64,000 nucleotides of DNA, taken from Ceratothoa steindachneri. Its lineage: Eukaryota; Arthropoda; Malacostraca; Isopoda; Cymothoidae. Position numbers and translations under genes: made by a program. Location of the stretch: the NCBI GenBank assembly GCA_963969495.1, contig OZ018326.1, positions 150,193,806 through 150,257,805 of the forward strand. Direction: 5' to 3'. This document shows, piece by piece, positions 45,176-57,200 of this stretch. The notes below the pieces were generated by a model. That model had not been told where the DNA came from. It saw only the letters and a program-made list of their open reading frames with translations, and made no database searches. Position 1 is the first letter of the stretch. Every line of letters starts with the position of its first letter.

Positions 45176-46879
45176 TCTTCGAAGTAAAGGACTCCACACT
45201 AGATAATAATTACTTTTAACTTGTTTTTAACTGAAACTTTAATCGTTATATTTTAATATGTTTGGTTCCGCTATCGTTCGGATTATATTCAACACCTTAA
45301 TTTTTGTAGTAAATCGCATACCTAAGACTGTAAGAATGTTTGATGGATAGAGTAATAGATTAAATCTTTGGAAAGAACGCAATAAGAGATGAAACGTTCT
45401 GAAAAAGAAATACACGAAGTGCATTGATTGAAAGAAAATTGCTGGAAAATGACCGAAAATATAGAGTTGTAAAATATGGCCTTTCCCTCGTGAGAGACAA
45501 TTTGATCGATGGATGGGCCAAAGGTGAGCAATAAATGGCGGCTAACTTAAAACTTATTTTACCTCTTAGCCCTTTGTAGTATGCCTTTTCCATTTGGGGA
45601 AAACTGCCTTCTTCGAAAAGGATACATTTTCTGTCATTTAGAATAATCTAAATAATCTACCTAGCACTATTCAACGTGTTAATATATGACATAATTTTAG
45701 CCTTAATCCTTTTCTCGAAAGTAAGATTTCTGTAAAGTTTTGCACCTTTATTTTCCAGAAGGGTCATTTCACATTGAATTTGAAGCAAATTTGCACTCAT
45801 CTCATAGACTGGCAGACATTTTGGGTCTTGATTTTCCTCACTTTCATTCCTTCAATGTTCAAATTTCAGGCATTAAAAAATTCGGTCGCCGATCACGCCA
45901 TGCAATAAATTAGAATCAGGTGAGATGAGAAAACCTACGCTCTTCACATTTAGACAAAAAGTCACAGCATCAAATAAGTAATTACAGCAGTAATTATAGT
46001 ATTTTTTTCGTCTCAAAGCCTTCATCTATTATCACCAATCGCACCATCAATTTTTTATCCGTTTGGCTATCATTCCTTTCCTGAGCAACTATCGGTTTCC
46101 TTTGTTACTTACAATACGTTTCGGCCTTGATATTTTGGCTTGCTTTCAAGGGTTTTAAACCCACAGTAGCCTTGAGGCGTATTAAATCGATTATATCACC
46201 TTTATATTGGTCCATCTTTCATACTAATTATGTATTTAACAATCTCCTTTCCTGTAATCCCCCACCGCCTGAGTCACAGACACTTGATGTGTTGAGTCAA
46301 CCTCACGGATAACTTAAAATTTCCAGAATGCGAGAAAACATTTTCCAACTCACAATGGAAATGATTTTGGAACGAAATTGATAAACGGCAAAGAGTACTA
46401 TTCATAATCCCTCCCTGCCTCCTTTGACAAAATGAGTTTTACCCAACTGCTTTTCTTTTATTCTTAACTGTTTATTCTATATATCGGTTTCTACTTATTT
46501 ATTACCAGTATGTCGTGGTATAGGAAGCACCGTGTGATGGAAGGATTTTCGTACGTAGGGGTTGTTTAAGTACTACCCCTTGATTTACGTACTATCACTC
46601 TAAGAGTGCTATATATTATTTATTATTATTATATTTATTATTGTCTTCTTTAAACTTTAAAGGTTTCCTGTGCCAACGTAGCGATTCGAGGAGAGAATGA
46701 GAAAAATTGTTAAAACAAACTAAAACTTTAATTGAAACACAAAAACAAAATAAACAAGTACCAGAGAAATATTACGAAATTAAATATATAATAAGGACTT
46801 CAATAAGTTTTTAAGTATGGCTCTTTTTAACTTGACCTACTTGACATTATAATGATGGTTAACCCACCATTCATTTCAA
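45176..46879. other. No recognisable gene
   Basis: AT-rich with short overlapping frames. Nothing that I recognise on either strand. Confidence 0.4.
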
Positions 46880-48043
46880 TATAAAAACACACTACCTGTC
46901 TCTACTGGAGTTTAAATACCTTGGTTCCTCCGGCGACGGGTTTGAGTCTTACCTTGAACTCAATGAGCCCAGACACCTCAGGAATCCAGTGGGTTCTTTG
47001 ACGCGTGCCTCGGCCAGATGGTTGACGGCGGACGGAATAACTCGACAGTCACCAGTAAATTTGGCAAGTGTGGCAGATTGGGGGGTTCGTGAAGGGCGGG
47101 GACTATCTCGGTGCTTTGTGCTACACCAGGATAGTGTGGGTGAGGTGGGGATTTCTGACGAGAATAAGTTGAACTTGGTTCTTAAGCTAAGTTAACTTAG
47201 AGTTTGGTGTGACCACCAGGGAACGGGCTCGAGGAGGAGCTTTTTCTTCTTCGTTTTAAAAATCTTCAAGGGAGAGGACTATCACGGTGCTTTGTGCTAA
47301 ACAAGGATAAGGAGGGCGGGTCGCTGAGGAGAATAAGTTGAACTTGGTTCCTAAACCAAGTTAACTTAAAGTTTGGTGTGATGGGCTCGAGGAGGAGCTT
47401 CTTCTTCTTCGTTTCGGAATTCTTCTAGGACGAGGAGTGTACTCGGGGGAGTCTTTTTCAAGGGCAAGGACTGGACTAGGGGGGGATCTTGTTCAAGGGC
47501 GAGTATAGGGGGGGGGGGTTCTCTGACGAGAATAAGTTGAACTTAATCAAGTTACCTTAAAGTTCAGTTTGATATCCAGGGACTAGCTCGAGGATGAGCT
47601 GCTTCTTAGTCCCTTCTCTTGGTATCCCGGCCTCTCTTGCAGGGGACTTCGTAGCCTGGTTGACTCAGGGATTCTACTTCGTTTTTCCCAAGTGTTTGGT
47701 ATTTATACCTCATAACCCCACTGTGGTAGGGGTAGGAGGGAGGTGGCTTGCGGACGGGCCGCAGGAAGGTTCTTACTCCAACGGTTTTTCTCAGCAAGTC
47801 TTACTTCTAGTCCAGCTGGCCCTTCGAGCTTGAGAGAAACGCGTCCCCAATTTCATACTTGAGGTGAAATTGAATACACACTCATAGGGGAGATCTTGCA
47901 GTTTAAACCGTTCTGCTTTTCATGAGGACGAGGGGCGAGGGGCTATGGTTACGAGATTGACATAAGGTGCCTGCTCCGGATGTTTTGAGATCAACGTCCG
48001 TGTCTCAACTGGTAGAGAAGGGAGAGCGTCGATTCCCCTACAC
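46880..48043 (-). repeat. LTR-like repeat, copy 2, inverted relative to copy 1
   Basis: Read on the minus strand from 48043 it starts TGTGTAGGGGAATCG and repeats the order of landmarks of 22239-23500: GCAAGATCTCCCC, the TATA box at 47701-47707, GCAAGAGAGGC, hairpin modules with GAGAATAAGTTGAACTTGG on the plus strand (at least three times), ATCTGGCC..GGCACGCGTC and TTTAAACTCCAG. Similarity is patchy, with indels, so the copies are old. Long G- or C-runs occur in both. No gene inside. Confidence 0.55.
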
Positions 48044-48780
48044 AGTAATAGTTGAATATTATCAATATTATCATCATTATCACTAACTCTATAATTGTAT
48101 CACGGGATTTTTGAAGATGAGCTAAAAATTAGCAAATGTTTTTTCCTTAGTGGACAAACGTTTTTTTTATCAAAGTTATTTCTAATAATTCTTTTAAAAT
48201 ATCACAAAACAAAATTGTGAAGTTCAGAAATAAATTTAAGTATCGAAATTTTGTAACCTTTTTTAAAACCCAAAGAATTACAAATGGTGAAGTTCAGAAA
48301 ATTTATTTTTATATATCTTCTATTCTATAACTCTATATTTTGGCAACGTGATATTTTGAAATGGGGGAAATTTAGTTTAGAGTTCCTTTTTAAAATTATT
48401 ATAATTGGTGAAGGTCAGAAAATTTATAAAAATTCAACCATGGCTGCTTTTTTTTAGATTTTAGATTTTAATCTTAGTAGCGAAGCGCAAGCTCCCCCGT
48501 GAAGCCATTGCCTGGCTTACCTTAAACGAAACTAATTGAAAATTAAGAATTCATTCATTATATGCCTTTATTTTTTAAAATTGCATAGGTAAACTCTCCA
48601 ATTGGATTTGAATTTGCTACACAAGATTGTACGTGTTTATTTCGACCACTTTAAACTGAAGGTTTAACGGGTCGGCCAAATTTACTCACTCAGCTCTAGC
48701 CAATGTGGAGATGTCTTTCTAAATCCAACTTTTATTAAAACCTTACTTTACTTTATCAGTCACTCCTCTCTCTTTCCACA
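48044..48780. other. No recognisable gene
   Basis: AT-rich with poly-T runs. Three passages near 48215, 48285 and 48405 share a GGTGAAG(T/G)TCAGAAA-like phrase and may be a decayed short repeat. Confidence 0.35.
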
Positions 48781-48842
48781 CTCAAAAATGGACCCGTATC
48801 TTCCTTGATGAAGATGGGCAATTACCAAAGAGTTTGACGTCC
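48781..48842 (+). other. Possible decayed PLE terminal motif
   Basis: CTTGATGAAGATGGGCAATTACC followed in part by AAAGAGTTTGACGTCCC resembles the tail region of Penelope-like elements, where a CTGATGA core, a stem and GAAAC occur. Here the 5' core has one change and the GAAAC has decayed. No PLE coding sequence is adjacent, so this is tentative. Confidence 0.22.
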
Positions 48843-50225
48843 CTTGTCCCTAGAACTAGAATTTGATTTTTCATCTTCCTAACCTTTTTCATTTCACGTA
48901 ACTTCACTCATGATAATAATGAAATTTATCAATTTTAATTCGTGGACCAGATCACCCTGTCGCATAATTAAATTTGAATTAGGATCAGAATGACCAATAC
49001 TCGGAAATCATCAAGCCTAAGACTTTTCGTGGCCCATTTGTGGCCCCACCCGTTTCACATCAGTGGTGTGTCGATGTAAATATCCATCCGGCAGTTCGAT
49101 AGGGGAGAATGGCTATATCTTATATCTCAAGGTGGAGCAGGGAATGCCAACGCTGTTGTAATAGGGTATGTGAGTAATGACGTTTGTAAAGAGCTAACTG
49201 GCCCACATGAGAGGGATCCTGCTCGCTCACCAATAGGCAAGCAGCTCCCTAACGTACGCTGGAGTTTTATGTTCGCTCTCACATGACGTAAGCCTAGTAC
49301 CTAGACGTTAGAAGTCCAAGACCTTATCCTCGAGACTAACGAGAGCTTGTGTTTCACAGATACACATGTCGATGTGGGGTCTATTTTAAACTACATAATT
49401 AAAAATTGCGGCAATCAGAACGGTTACCAAACCAGAAAGGTATGTGGTAAAGATTTCCACTTTAGGATGAAATGATAAAATTATTTACTCAAAGCATTTA
49501 CCCTTGTATTACAATAGATATGAGGTTGTATTTTAAAAGAGAAAACAGTGAAAACATATGTTATGTGGCTATTATGTTGGGGCGAATCTTTTCTACATAA
49601 GAGATGCGTTCTCTTTTAGTTCCCCCTCGATAATTACGTATCATATACTCGTGTATGTGCGCTTATCTCAGCAAAATAAGATCTTCATACATAAGAACCA
49701 GGCTCGATCCGAGTCTAAAGAGAAGATCCAAGTGACGAGGAAAAGGTTATCTTACGACTCCAAACTTCTCTCCCTCATTTAGCTGCAGCTTTAATTCGTC
49801 TCGGGGATCACACCATGTGGCACCAAGAGCTACATAAAAAGTGAAGCTAACAATCTCACATTATTGACTATTTTATACTGATAATGAGGGCGTAATTTTC
49901 CTCTTGGCCCCTCCTTTCGTAGCTCCCGGTACTGCCTTTCGCTCCATTTTAAATTACTCTCACCCTGATCGCAAATCCATGACTGTCTGCGTTTTGGAAG
50001 AAGGCAGGTTCTGAGAAAAGCCTCCTAACCTATCAAAGGATCTTGAAACAAGGAAAGAGTTGTGGAGATTTGCATGAAGGCGTTTACGCCGCACTTATTA
50101 GTCCACCAACTTTAAACATTTTTCCAATAAAAATTGCAAACCGATGACAAAAATGGGCTAAATGAATGATGTTGTGAAAATATAATCTATTTCGCAATAT
50201 ATTTTCAATTCCAGTAACGTTTTTT
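48843..50225. other. No recognisable gene
   Basis: Mixed sequence with short frames, none matching a family known to me. Confidence 0.4.
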
Positions 50226-50229
50226 CTTC

Positions 50230-51165
50230 AGAAAAGAGCAACTATTGTTGCTCTGCACCAAAGTGTCTTGAAATGTAAACAGATAGACGCTAATAGTATG
50301 GCATCAAAGAGCACTTTCTTTAGGATCATTAATGTCTTTAAAAGTGACTGGTTACAATCCTGTGAAGAGCTTCACATGAACGCCAAGTTCGCTTGCTTCA
50401 AAGGACCCAGCTCAAGGATCAGATTGCTTCCAGTGCCAATCTGTCTCACGATTGGAAAGAGGCAGGTGTGAATGCTTCAGTGCTCATAGTGAGGTGAAGA
50501 GTATTCAACAAAGGCTTCAAGTCGAAATAGATTATAGAGACTCCTCTTATTACCAAGAATAACCTTACAGATCGACTACACTATTGTAGGAAATATAAAG
50601 AATGTACCGAGGAAGACAGGGGCAAACTGATCTGATATTTCATGATGAAGCTCTTTTCCACTCGTTAGAGCTTCTGCTCAATCCCTCGTTAGGAAGAGAA
50701 AGGAGAATCGCTTTCACCACCCTATTTTTGTATCCACCGTGAAGCAACCGGACACTATCCATGTGTGAAGCTGCTTTTCATTTAATGGAACTGGAGCAAT
50801 AAAAACTTTGCGCTAAAACACTGTCAGGAACTCAGAATGGTACAAAAACCTGTTTCATCAGCAACTCCTTCCAACAGTTTAAGACCAATTCGAGGATGAT
50901 AGTTGTATTTTTCAGCATGATGCCGCATCTTATCACAAAACAATGAAATAACAATGTTCTTGCCCTAAAATATTTACGAACACAACTTTAGAATTTTTGA
51001 GCGAAAATCAAGGTGGCAGTTAATGAACAGAACCAATCTAAGTGTGAGCAGTTGCGGGTGATTATTAAATGAAAATGGAGCAATATTAGTCAAGATATCA
51101 TAAATTTGGTCTCTAGCATGCCAACACGTATTGAAACAGTCCCAAAGAGTTATTGACATCATTTT
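50230..51165 (+). pseudogene. Tc1-like transposase relic
   Basis: Plus-strand pieces in several frames follow the order of a Tc1-type transposase. 'KRATIVALHQS' and 'STFFRIINVFK' are helix-turn-helix-like. Then 'RFHHPIFVSTVKQPDTIHV', 'CFSFNGTGAIKTL', 'SEWYKNLFHQQLLP' and 'CIFQHDAASYHKT' (second catalytic Asp block). At the end 'SRYHKFGL', or in another frame 'DIINLVSSMPTRIETV', gives the SMP.R....V segment typical of Tc1 C-termini. The third catalytic block is not recognisable. Multiple stops. No terminal repeats identified. Confidence 0.6.
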
Positions 51166-51944
51166 AAATATTGACCACGCATCGATTGACTGTATTTATA
51201 AATAAAATGGGCTTTGGGTCTAATTTATTTCATATTTCACCTTCAACCTATAATACAAACATACAAAAACAAAATACGAAGTTTGATTAGTTTTATTCAT
51301 TTTCTCTTTTTAGTAACGTGTGACTCTATATCTCAGTATGTCATCGGTCGGTGGTCGGTCCGTCGGTACACGTTTTTTTGTTTTTTTTTAAATAATATTG
51401 TAACCATTCCCGATTTTAAAGAAATTTAACACTTTTATGTTATTTTAAAACTCTCTACAATATGAAATTTCACCATTGGACACATCGTGCTTCGTCCTCC
51501 CAAAAGTTAAATTGATTTCTTATTTTTTTCCCTGAAAGTTTTCATCGTTATCTGAAAGCAAATTCTTACGCGACTCTTTGCAAGAGATTCATTCGAGAAA
51601 AAAAAACCCGAAAAAGTGAAAAGCGTCCATATTTTATCGCGTGTGCACCATCATAAAAAGTGCGTATTTATCCGTCTCTATCCAGTCATATATACATGAT
51701 CGCCTTGACTTATAATTCGATTTGGTTACGGGACTGAATTTTCCATTTCGTTGCCCCTGCAAATTTTGGATTAATTTCTTTTCGAGCGAAGCGTCACTCT
51801 TAATTCAATTCCCGTTCAATTTATCTGTTAGCATTTGGGACGATCATTGAAACTAGCATGTCGCCAAAAGTGAGACATTATCACTAATCGTGCGGGAAAC
51901 ATCCTTAAATATTGTTTAGAGATGTTAAGATAAGAGTCCTAACA
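51166..51944. other. No recognisable gene
   Basis: AT-rich with poly-T and poly-A runs. Only chance frames. Confidence 0.4.
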
Positions 51945-52031
51945 TATTATAATAATAATAATTATAATAAGAAGAAGAAGAAAAAGAAGAAGAAGAGGAA
52001 GAAGAAGAATAAGAAGACGAAGAAGAAGAGG
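51945..52031. repeat. (AAT)n(AAG)n microsatellite
   Basis: AAT repeats at about 51946-51970 pass into an interrupted AAG tract to 52031. The Lys-rich frame through it is a by-product of the repeat. Confidence 0.93.
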
Positions 52032-53526
52032 GACAAGAATCACTTTGGACCGGAACAAATGGTAGAAGTGGAGAGAGAGGAAAAGATTAGCAGAATTGTT
52101 CAGGTTTGAGAATGGGATTGAGCAGAGGCAGAGATTGAGACGAACGAACTAGTTAGTTGCTTAAAAACTAAAACAGAAAACCAGCGTGAAAGGTTGCGAG
52201 GGGAATTTCGTTAAGTGTTAAACATAGATGAAGTAAAACTGCCGAAATTTTATAACCAGAGTAGTTTAAAGAGGAGACTCCGCTGGATGTTTGAGGCCAC
52301 AAATGTAAGTCGCTCTTCAAAACATGCTTAATATATATAGTCATGACAGATTCTACTGGGAGCATTGAGGAACGAAGGGCGCGATGTCCTATTGTTAGAG
52401 GCTGTAGCATGGCTGTCAATGCTTTAGATAACACCTCTTTGCATATGGGAGAGATTAAGAGGCTCGAATCTCAGCAATAAACTACTTTTAGTCTTATCCC
52501 TTCTTATTATTGTTCATATTCCGAATGAACACAAGTTATAAGCGCCTATTGATCGAATTTAAAAATAGTGACAACCATCCGTTTTCGATAAGGTCTCGAC
52601 GGTAACTCTAGAAAGGCGTAAAAGAGCCCGTTTGTTATCACAGTTCCTTCATAACAAAGTCATGAGTAAATTTAAGCTAAATGGCTGGTTCAACTGAGAT
52701 GGCGGTTACATCTTAAATTCCACTTTAAGAACGTAGGCAAAAGCCAAGCATTTGAGTCAATGAACTTGAATCGGAAGCTTTTAAAAAAAAAGAGGGAAGT
52801 TTGCATCGCCCCTTTTCGGAACTATTTTTTATTTTCTCCTTTTAAAAATAAATACCTTTCTCAGACATGGAAAAGCTTCTGTGGATAAAAGGTTTAGTGG
52901 AAAGTTGGTGCCAAGGGAGTTTCATTGACCTCATGAGACTCGTTTAAAAAATTTTCAGTGCCTTGTGTTTGAAAAGGAAAGTAATTGTATGGAAGAGAAG
53001 CTCTCCTTTTCGTCTTGCTGCGTTGCACTCAAATGGAATTGACCACAAATTATTTCATTGATAAGACAATGTTAGGTTTAAAGAACAAAACAGAGACTCC
53101 ACCTTTACCTAAAAGCTCTGTTTAATCCATACAACTTGGAGTCAAACCTGGATTTATAATTAAGGTTTGTGTATTTGTTATCCTTAATATTTTTGATTCA
53201 ACCTCTCCATTCTATTTATTATTTTATTTAGCGGACATTTATTATATTGCAAATGCTTTTTAAGCGAAAAAGGTTTAGTCTCTTCCAACCTAACCAATTT
53301 AGGGCTTTTTTACAATCTCAAATGGACGAAATCTCATTTAAATGCGCCATGTGAATTGTTGTAAAGCGATTTAACAACAGTAGATTTACCTCCCAAATAA
53401 AAAAGGATTCCATTCATTTAAATGAAAATCATTATATTTAAGTTGGATTTTTAATTAATTGTAAACTTAATTGCCTCAGATGATCTATAATCCGACGTTA
53501 ATATGTCGCCGTATTGTTTTTTACCA
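52032..53526. other. No recognisable gene
   Basis: AT-rich. A minus-strand frame at 52168-52434 looks compositionally protein-like but has no family that I know and no supporting signals. Confidence 0.35.
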
Positions 53527-54217
53527 CTTCGGAAGAAATGTTAATAAAAAATGGGTATTTTTCGGAAGAGGCCTGGCAGCGAATTAGGCGTTGGAGGCTA
53601 TCGCGAGGTTAAGGTTAGGCAGAAAGTTAAGTTATGGCGTTGGAGGCTAGCAAGGCGAGCACAGCCTAAATGTTAGTTTAGGTTAGGTAGGGTTCGAATA
53701 GGTTAGGATAGGCTGAGTTAGGTTAGGTTTAGGAGCAAAGAAGTAATCGCGAAAGTTTTTCCAATCAGTTATAGGTTTTGTTGATATTTTAAGGACTTTA
53801 ACACAAAAAACAGTAGTTGATAACCGTTTACATCATGCGTGAATGAAATAAACGATTTGCTTGAAAGAGAATTTTGATTCTTTCAACAAATTGTCTTCAC
53901 AATCAAACAATGAAATTGCATTCACACTTAATACAGCGCCAACGGAAAAGCGATGCTAATGAAAGTTTCTTAATATCTCCAATTTGTAAAGTTACAGACT
54001 TAATTCAACCTAACCAAACTCAGCCCAACTTAAACTAACCTAATGTAAAGTAAACTAACGTAACCTAATCTAACTTAACCGTACCTAGCCCTACCCAACC
54101 CAACCCAACCTAATCTTAACTTAGCCAGACCGTAACCTCTCGATCGCTTCGAATGCCTAATTTGCTGCTGGGTCTTTTTTTTAATAAAAAGACCCCCAAA
54201 TTTACATCCTTCGAATA
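53527..54217. mobile_element. Foldback (MITE-like) element with TTAGG-rich arms
   Basis: Left arm from 53527 (CTTCGGAAG... then GGCAGCGAATTAGGCGTTGG) pairs imperfectly with the right arm ending about 54217. On the opposite strand the right arm reads ..ATTCGAAGG, then CAGCAGCAAATTAGGCATTCG. Further in, both arms carry degenerate TTAGGTTAGG or GGTTA-type repeats (AACCTAACC on the right). The arms are each about 200 bases with a central ~260-base spacer lacking coding sequence. This is a non-autonomous foldback structure. No target duplication was determined. Confidence 0.72.
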
Positions 54218-57200
54218 AGACGATGCTCTTATCTCATCCCCCCTCCTCCTTCTATAATGACCCTGGCTCGCCTGAGACCCCTTGGGATGCGCGCGTGGTT
54301 AACGACATCGGGCAATAAATTATCTTAATTGTTTTAATTTTGCTTTTGTTATTTCTATTAATATTTTCTTAAATACTATTATATTTTTTATATTAGAAGT
54401 ACATTTTATGCACCCATAGAACTTCACCCATATATGCTGGAGACGAAATGACCTTATTTCGGCTCCCCTTTTTTCGTTCTCTCCCGCCTTCGGCCACGTG
54501 GCGTATATGAATAATGGATGCCCAGGAGCGAACATGATCATTAAGTACAGGATTCAAACTTTATTGCTCCTATTACGGGATTTAGTTTAGACCATAAAGC
54601 TTACTCAGCCAATAGATGATAGAAGCTCGGTGTGTGCCTTCTCTCCTTTTAATATCAGGATAGATATATGAATAGATAAGTAGACCTGATATTCTCCAGC
54701 GTTTTCAATTTGAGATCGTAGAAATGGAGAAAGAAATGATAATGGTACTAAACTAAGTTTAGGAACATTCCTAAGAAGATCGTGGCGGTTCTTTTCTCCA
54801 AATGTTCATCATTCACTAAACTGTGAAAAAAATAGCATTTATTAGTTTTGATGCAAAGTATTATAATTGAACATCAATTTAGAAATACAAACTGTTTTCT
54901 TTATCTTCATTCAATTCTGAGCCTTAAATGTAACTATTTTCCTCCTAATTTGTTACTTAAAATTAGAAAAAGTAAGGCCTGGAATCATTCTTAATAGCAA
55001 GAAGTTGGTAAAATAACTATTACACATTGCTAAACAAATCTGATTAAATAATTGTAACTGACGACACATGAGTAAAGATAACCTCAAATATAACAACAAT
55101 TCTGATTTCGAATTCACCCTTTAAATAATAGCGAGACTGTTTCTTGAACCGCCACTCGCTCCTCCTACCAACTTCAATCCAACGTATCAAAGCATCAGCC
55201 CGTGAATTATACGAAATCATCGCGGACAATTAACTTGGTAGAGGGGAGAGGTAAGTGCGTGACCAGCACCCTTAGCATCACGTGATTGATCGTCTGGGCG
55301 GAGGCTGAGAAAGTGAAGGAGGGAAAGGTTAAACATTTATTTCCCCTTTCTCTATGTCACTTTCAGAACGATTTTGTTGGAATTTAAGGCTAGTAAACAA
55401 CTGGTAGTTCCCTCAATGGTTGAATGTTATTTCCATACGCGAGTAAAAGGAATGAGTGTTCATTTTGTTACCATAACTCATGTATGAAGAAACCTCTTTG
55501 CCTTTTATGCACGTTTTTCTGTTTTTAATAATATTACCAAATTAGCTGTGTGCAGTTGAGGGTGAAATGTGTAGGTTAGGTTAGGTTGAAATGTGTAGAA
55601 ATACAATAGAGATAAGAGCTAGTCTCATTCATTCTTTTTGGTAAACACTATATATTTCACCCTTCTCCGAACCCCTTTTTAACTATTTCACTTAAGGGGC
55701 ACGGTACATTTGCTCAGCTAAAATAATACTCTGGTATTCAATTGATTCAAATATGTATAACAAGGTTAATAGTTAAGGAAAATGTTAAGTAGTCTCTATC
55801 GTTCTCTATATTCCAAAGGTTAAGGGAATAATCATAGACGTTATTATAAAAGCACCAACTTTGGTACAAAGGTAATTTAATACGTACTTAATCACATGAT
55901 TGGGCCACAATAAATTAAAATTGTCACCTTTTTGGCATTATCAAAATAATATGAATTTGGATTAATTAATGTTTTTGTAGATAGCAAATCAAAGAATTAT
56001 TCTAAGAAACCTGTCTACAATAAATGATGGTTATGTAGGTAAAATAGTCTTGCTTTCCCCATGCAAGCCAGGTTGGCTAGATGAAGTGTCCAATTAAATT
56101 AGTGGATCATTTTTTATCATATAGACAGCTCTACGGCGACATCATCTATCGTTTGTTTGTTCACATTTATGTTATGGTGGATAATTTAAACTGAGGGAGA
56201 TTTGCTTGTTATAGGAAAGAGACCTACATACATGGTTTGCTAACCATGTAAACTAATCTTCTTCACAGAGTATATATTTGAGGTGAATAATAGCCTCCTT
56301 TGATAGCCATTACTCTTCCTCATTTTTTAAAATTTACATATGTCGACTATGGATCTGCATACAAGTTTCCTTCTATGTAATATGTATGCTAATTGCTGCA
56401 ATATGGGGGCTGTGATACAGCTGGGATTATACCAAATCGGAGTTGTCTAATTCCTCCAACCAAGTCAAGACGCGCTTTCTTAGGGTTAATTGATGATTAA
56501 CACCCTATGTAGGCTTATACCCTATTTCCCATTTTTGTAAATATGGTCATATGCTTGAAATATTAGATGCAGAGGCCAATGCTTTATATCCTGTATATCA
56601 GCTCTCGCTATCTTGTCTGTGAATGGATTCGGAAACTGAGATATTTATAAAGGTAGTGAATTTTTTTTCTTTTTGCTCTCACGAACATTCTCTTCAATTT
56701 CTTCTATTTATTTCTTTTTACTTTGTACTCGCGCTCTAATTCTGTTTTTCACTAATAAGCTCCGCATTTATCATCATCACCTTATCACCCAGAGTTAGGT
56801 ACTTAAATTGGCCGCACATCACTCATTATTTAACTAGCTCGAAAATGAGAAACATTATCAGAATCTATATCTTCTTTTAATGCTGTTTTCAACCTATCTT
56901 AGATATCCTGTTTAAATAACAACCCTCTCTTTAAGTAGATATAGTTATGACCAGTCTAACCGTGCTTGATGCAGAAAGCTCCTTCACCCGTGGTAGAAAA
57001 GCTCTGTCAGCTCTGATAACTTTAAAAAAGTTTGCAACTTTCATCCTCATGAGTCTTCTGAATCAAGGTTTTCATTCCATTAAATAGAATGTGTTTTGGT
57101 TATGTGTATGGTTCAACCTTCATATTTTCTGGCTGAAGCTACAAGTAGCCAATATCACAAGTCCTTGAGGCCTGCAAGATGGTGGACACAACCAGTAATA

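Noticed and set aside
51912..52109. Lys-rich 65-codon frame
   Set aside because: Generated by the AAT/AAG microsatellite.
53580..54130. Telomeric repeat array
   Set aside because: TTAGG-like units are degenerate and lie in two inverted arms, so this is a foldback structure and not a telomere.
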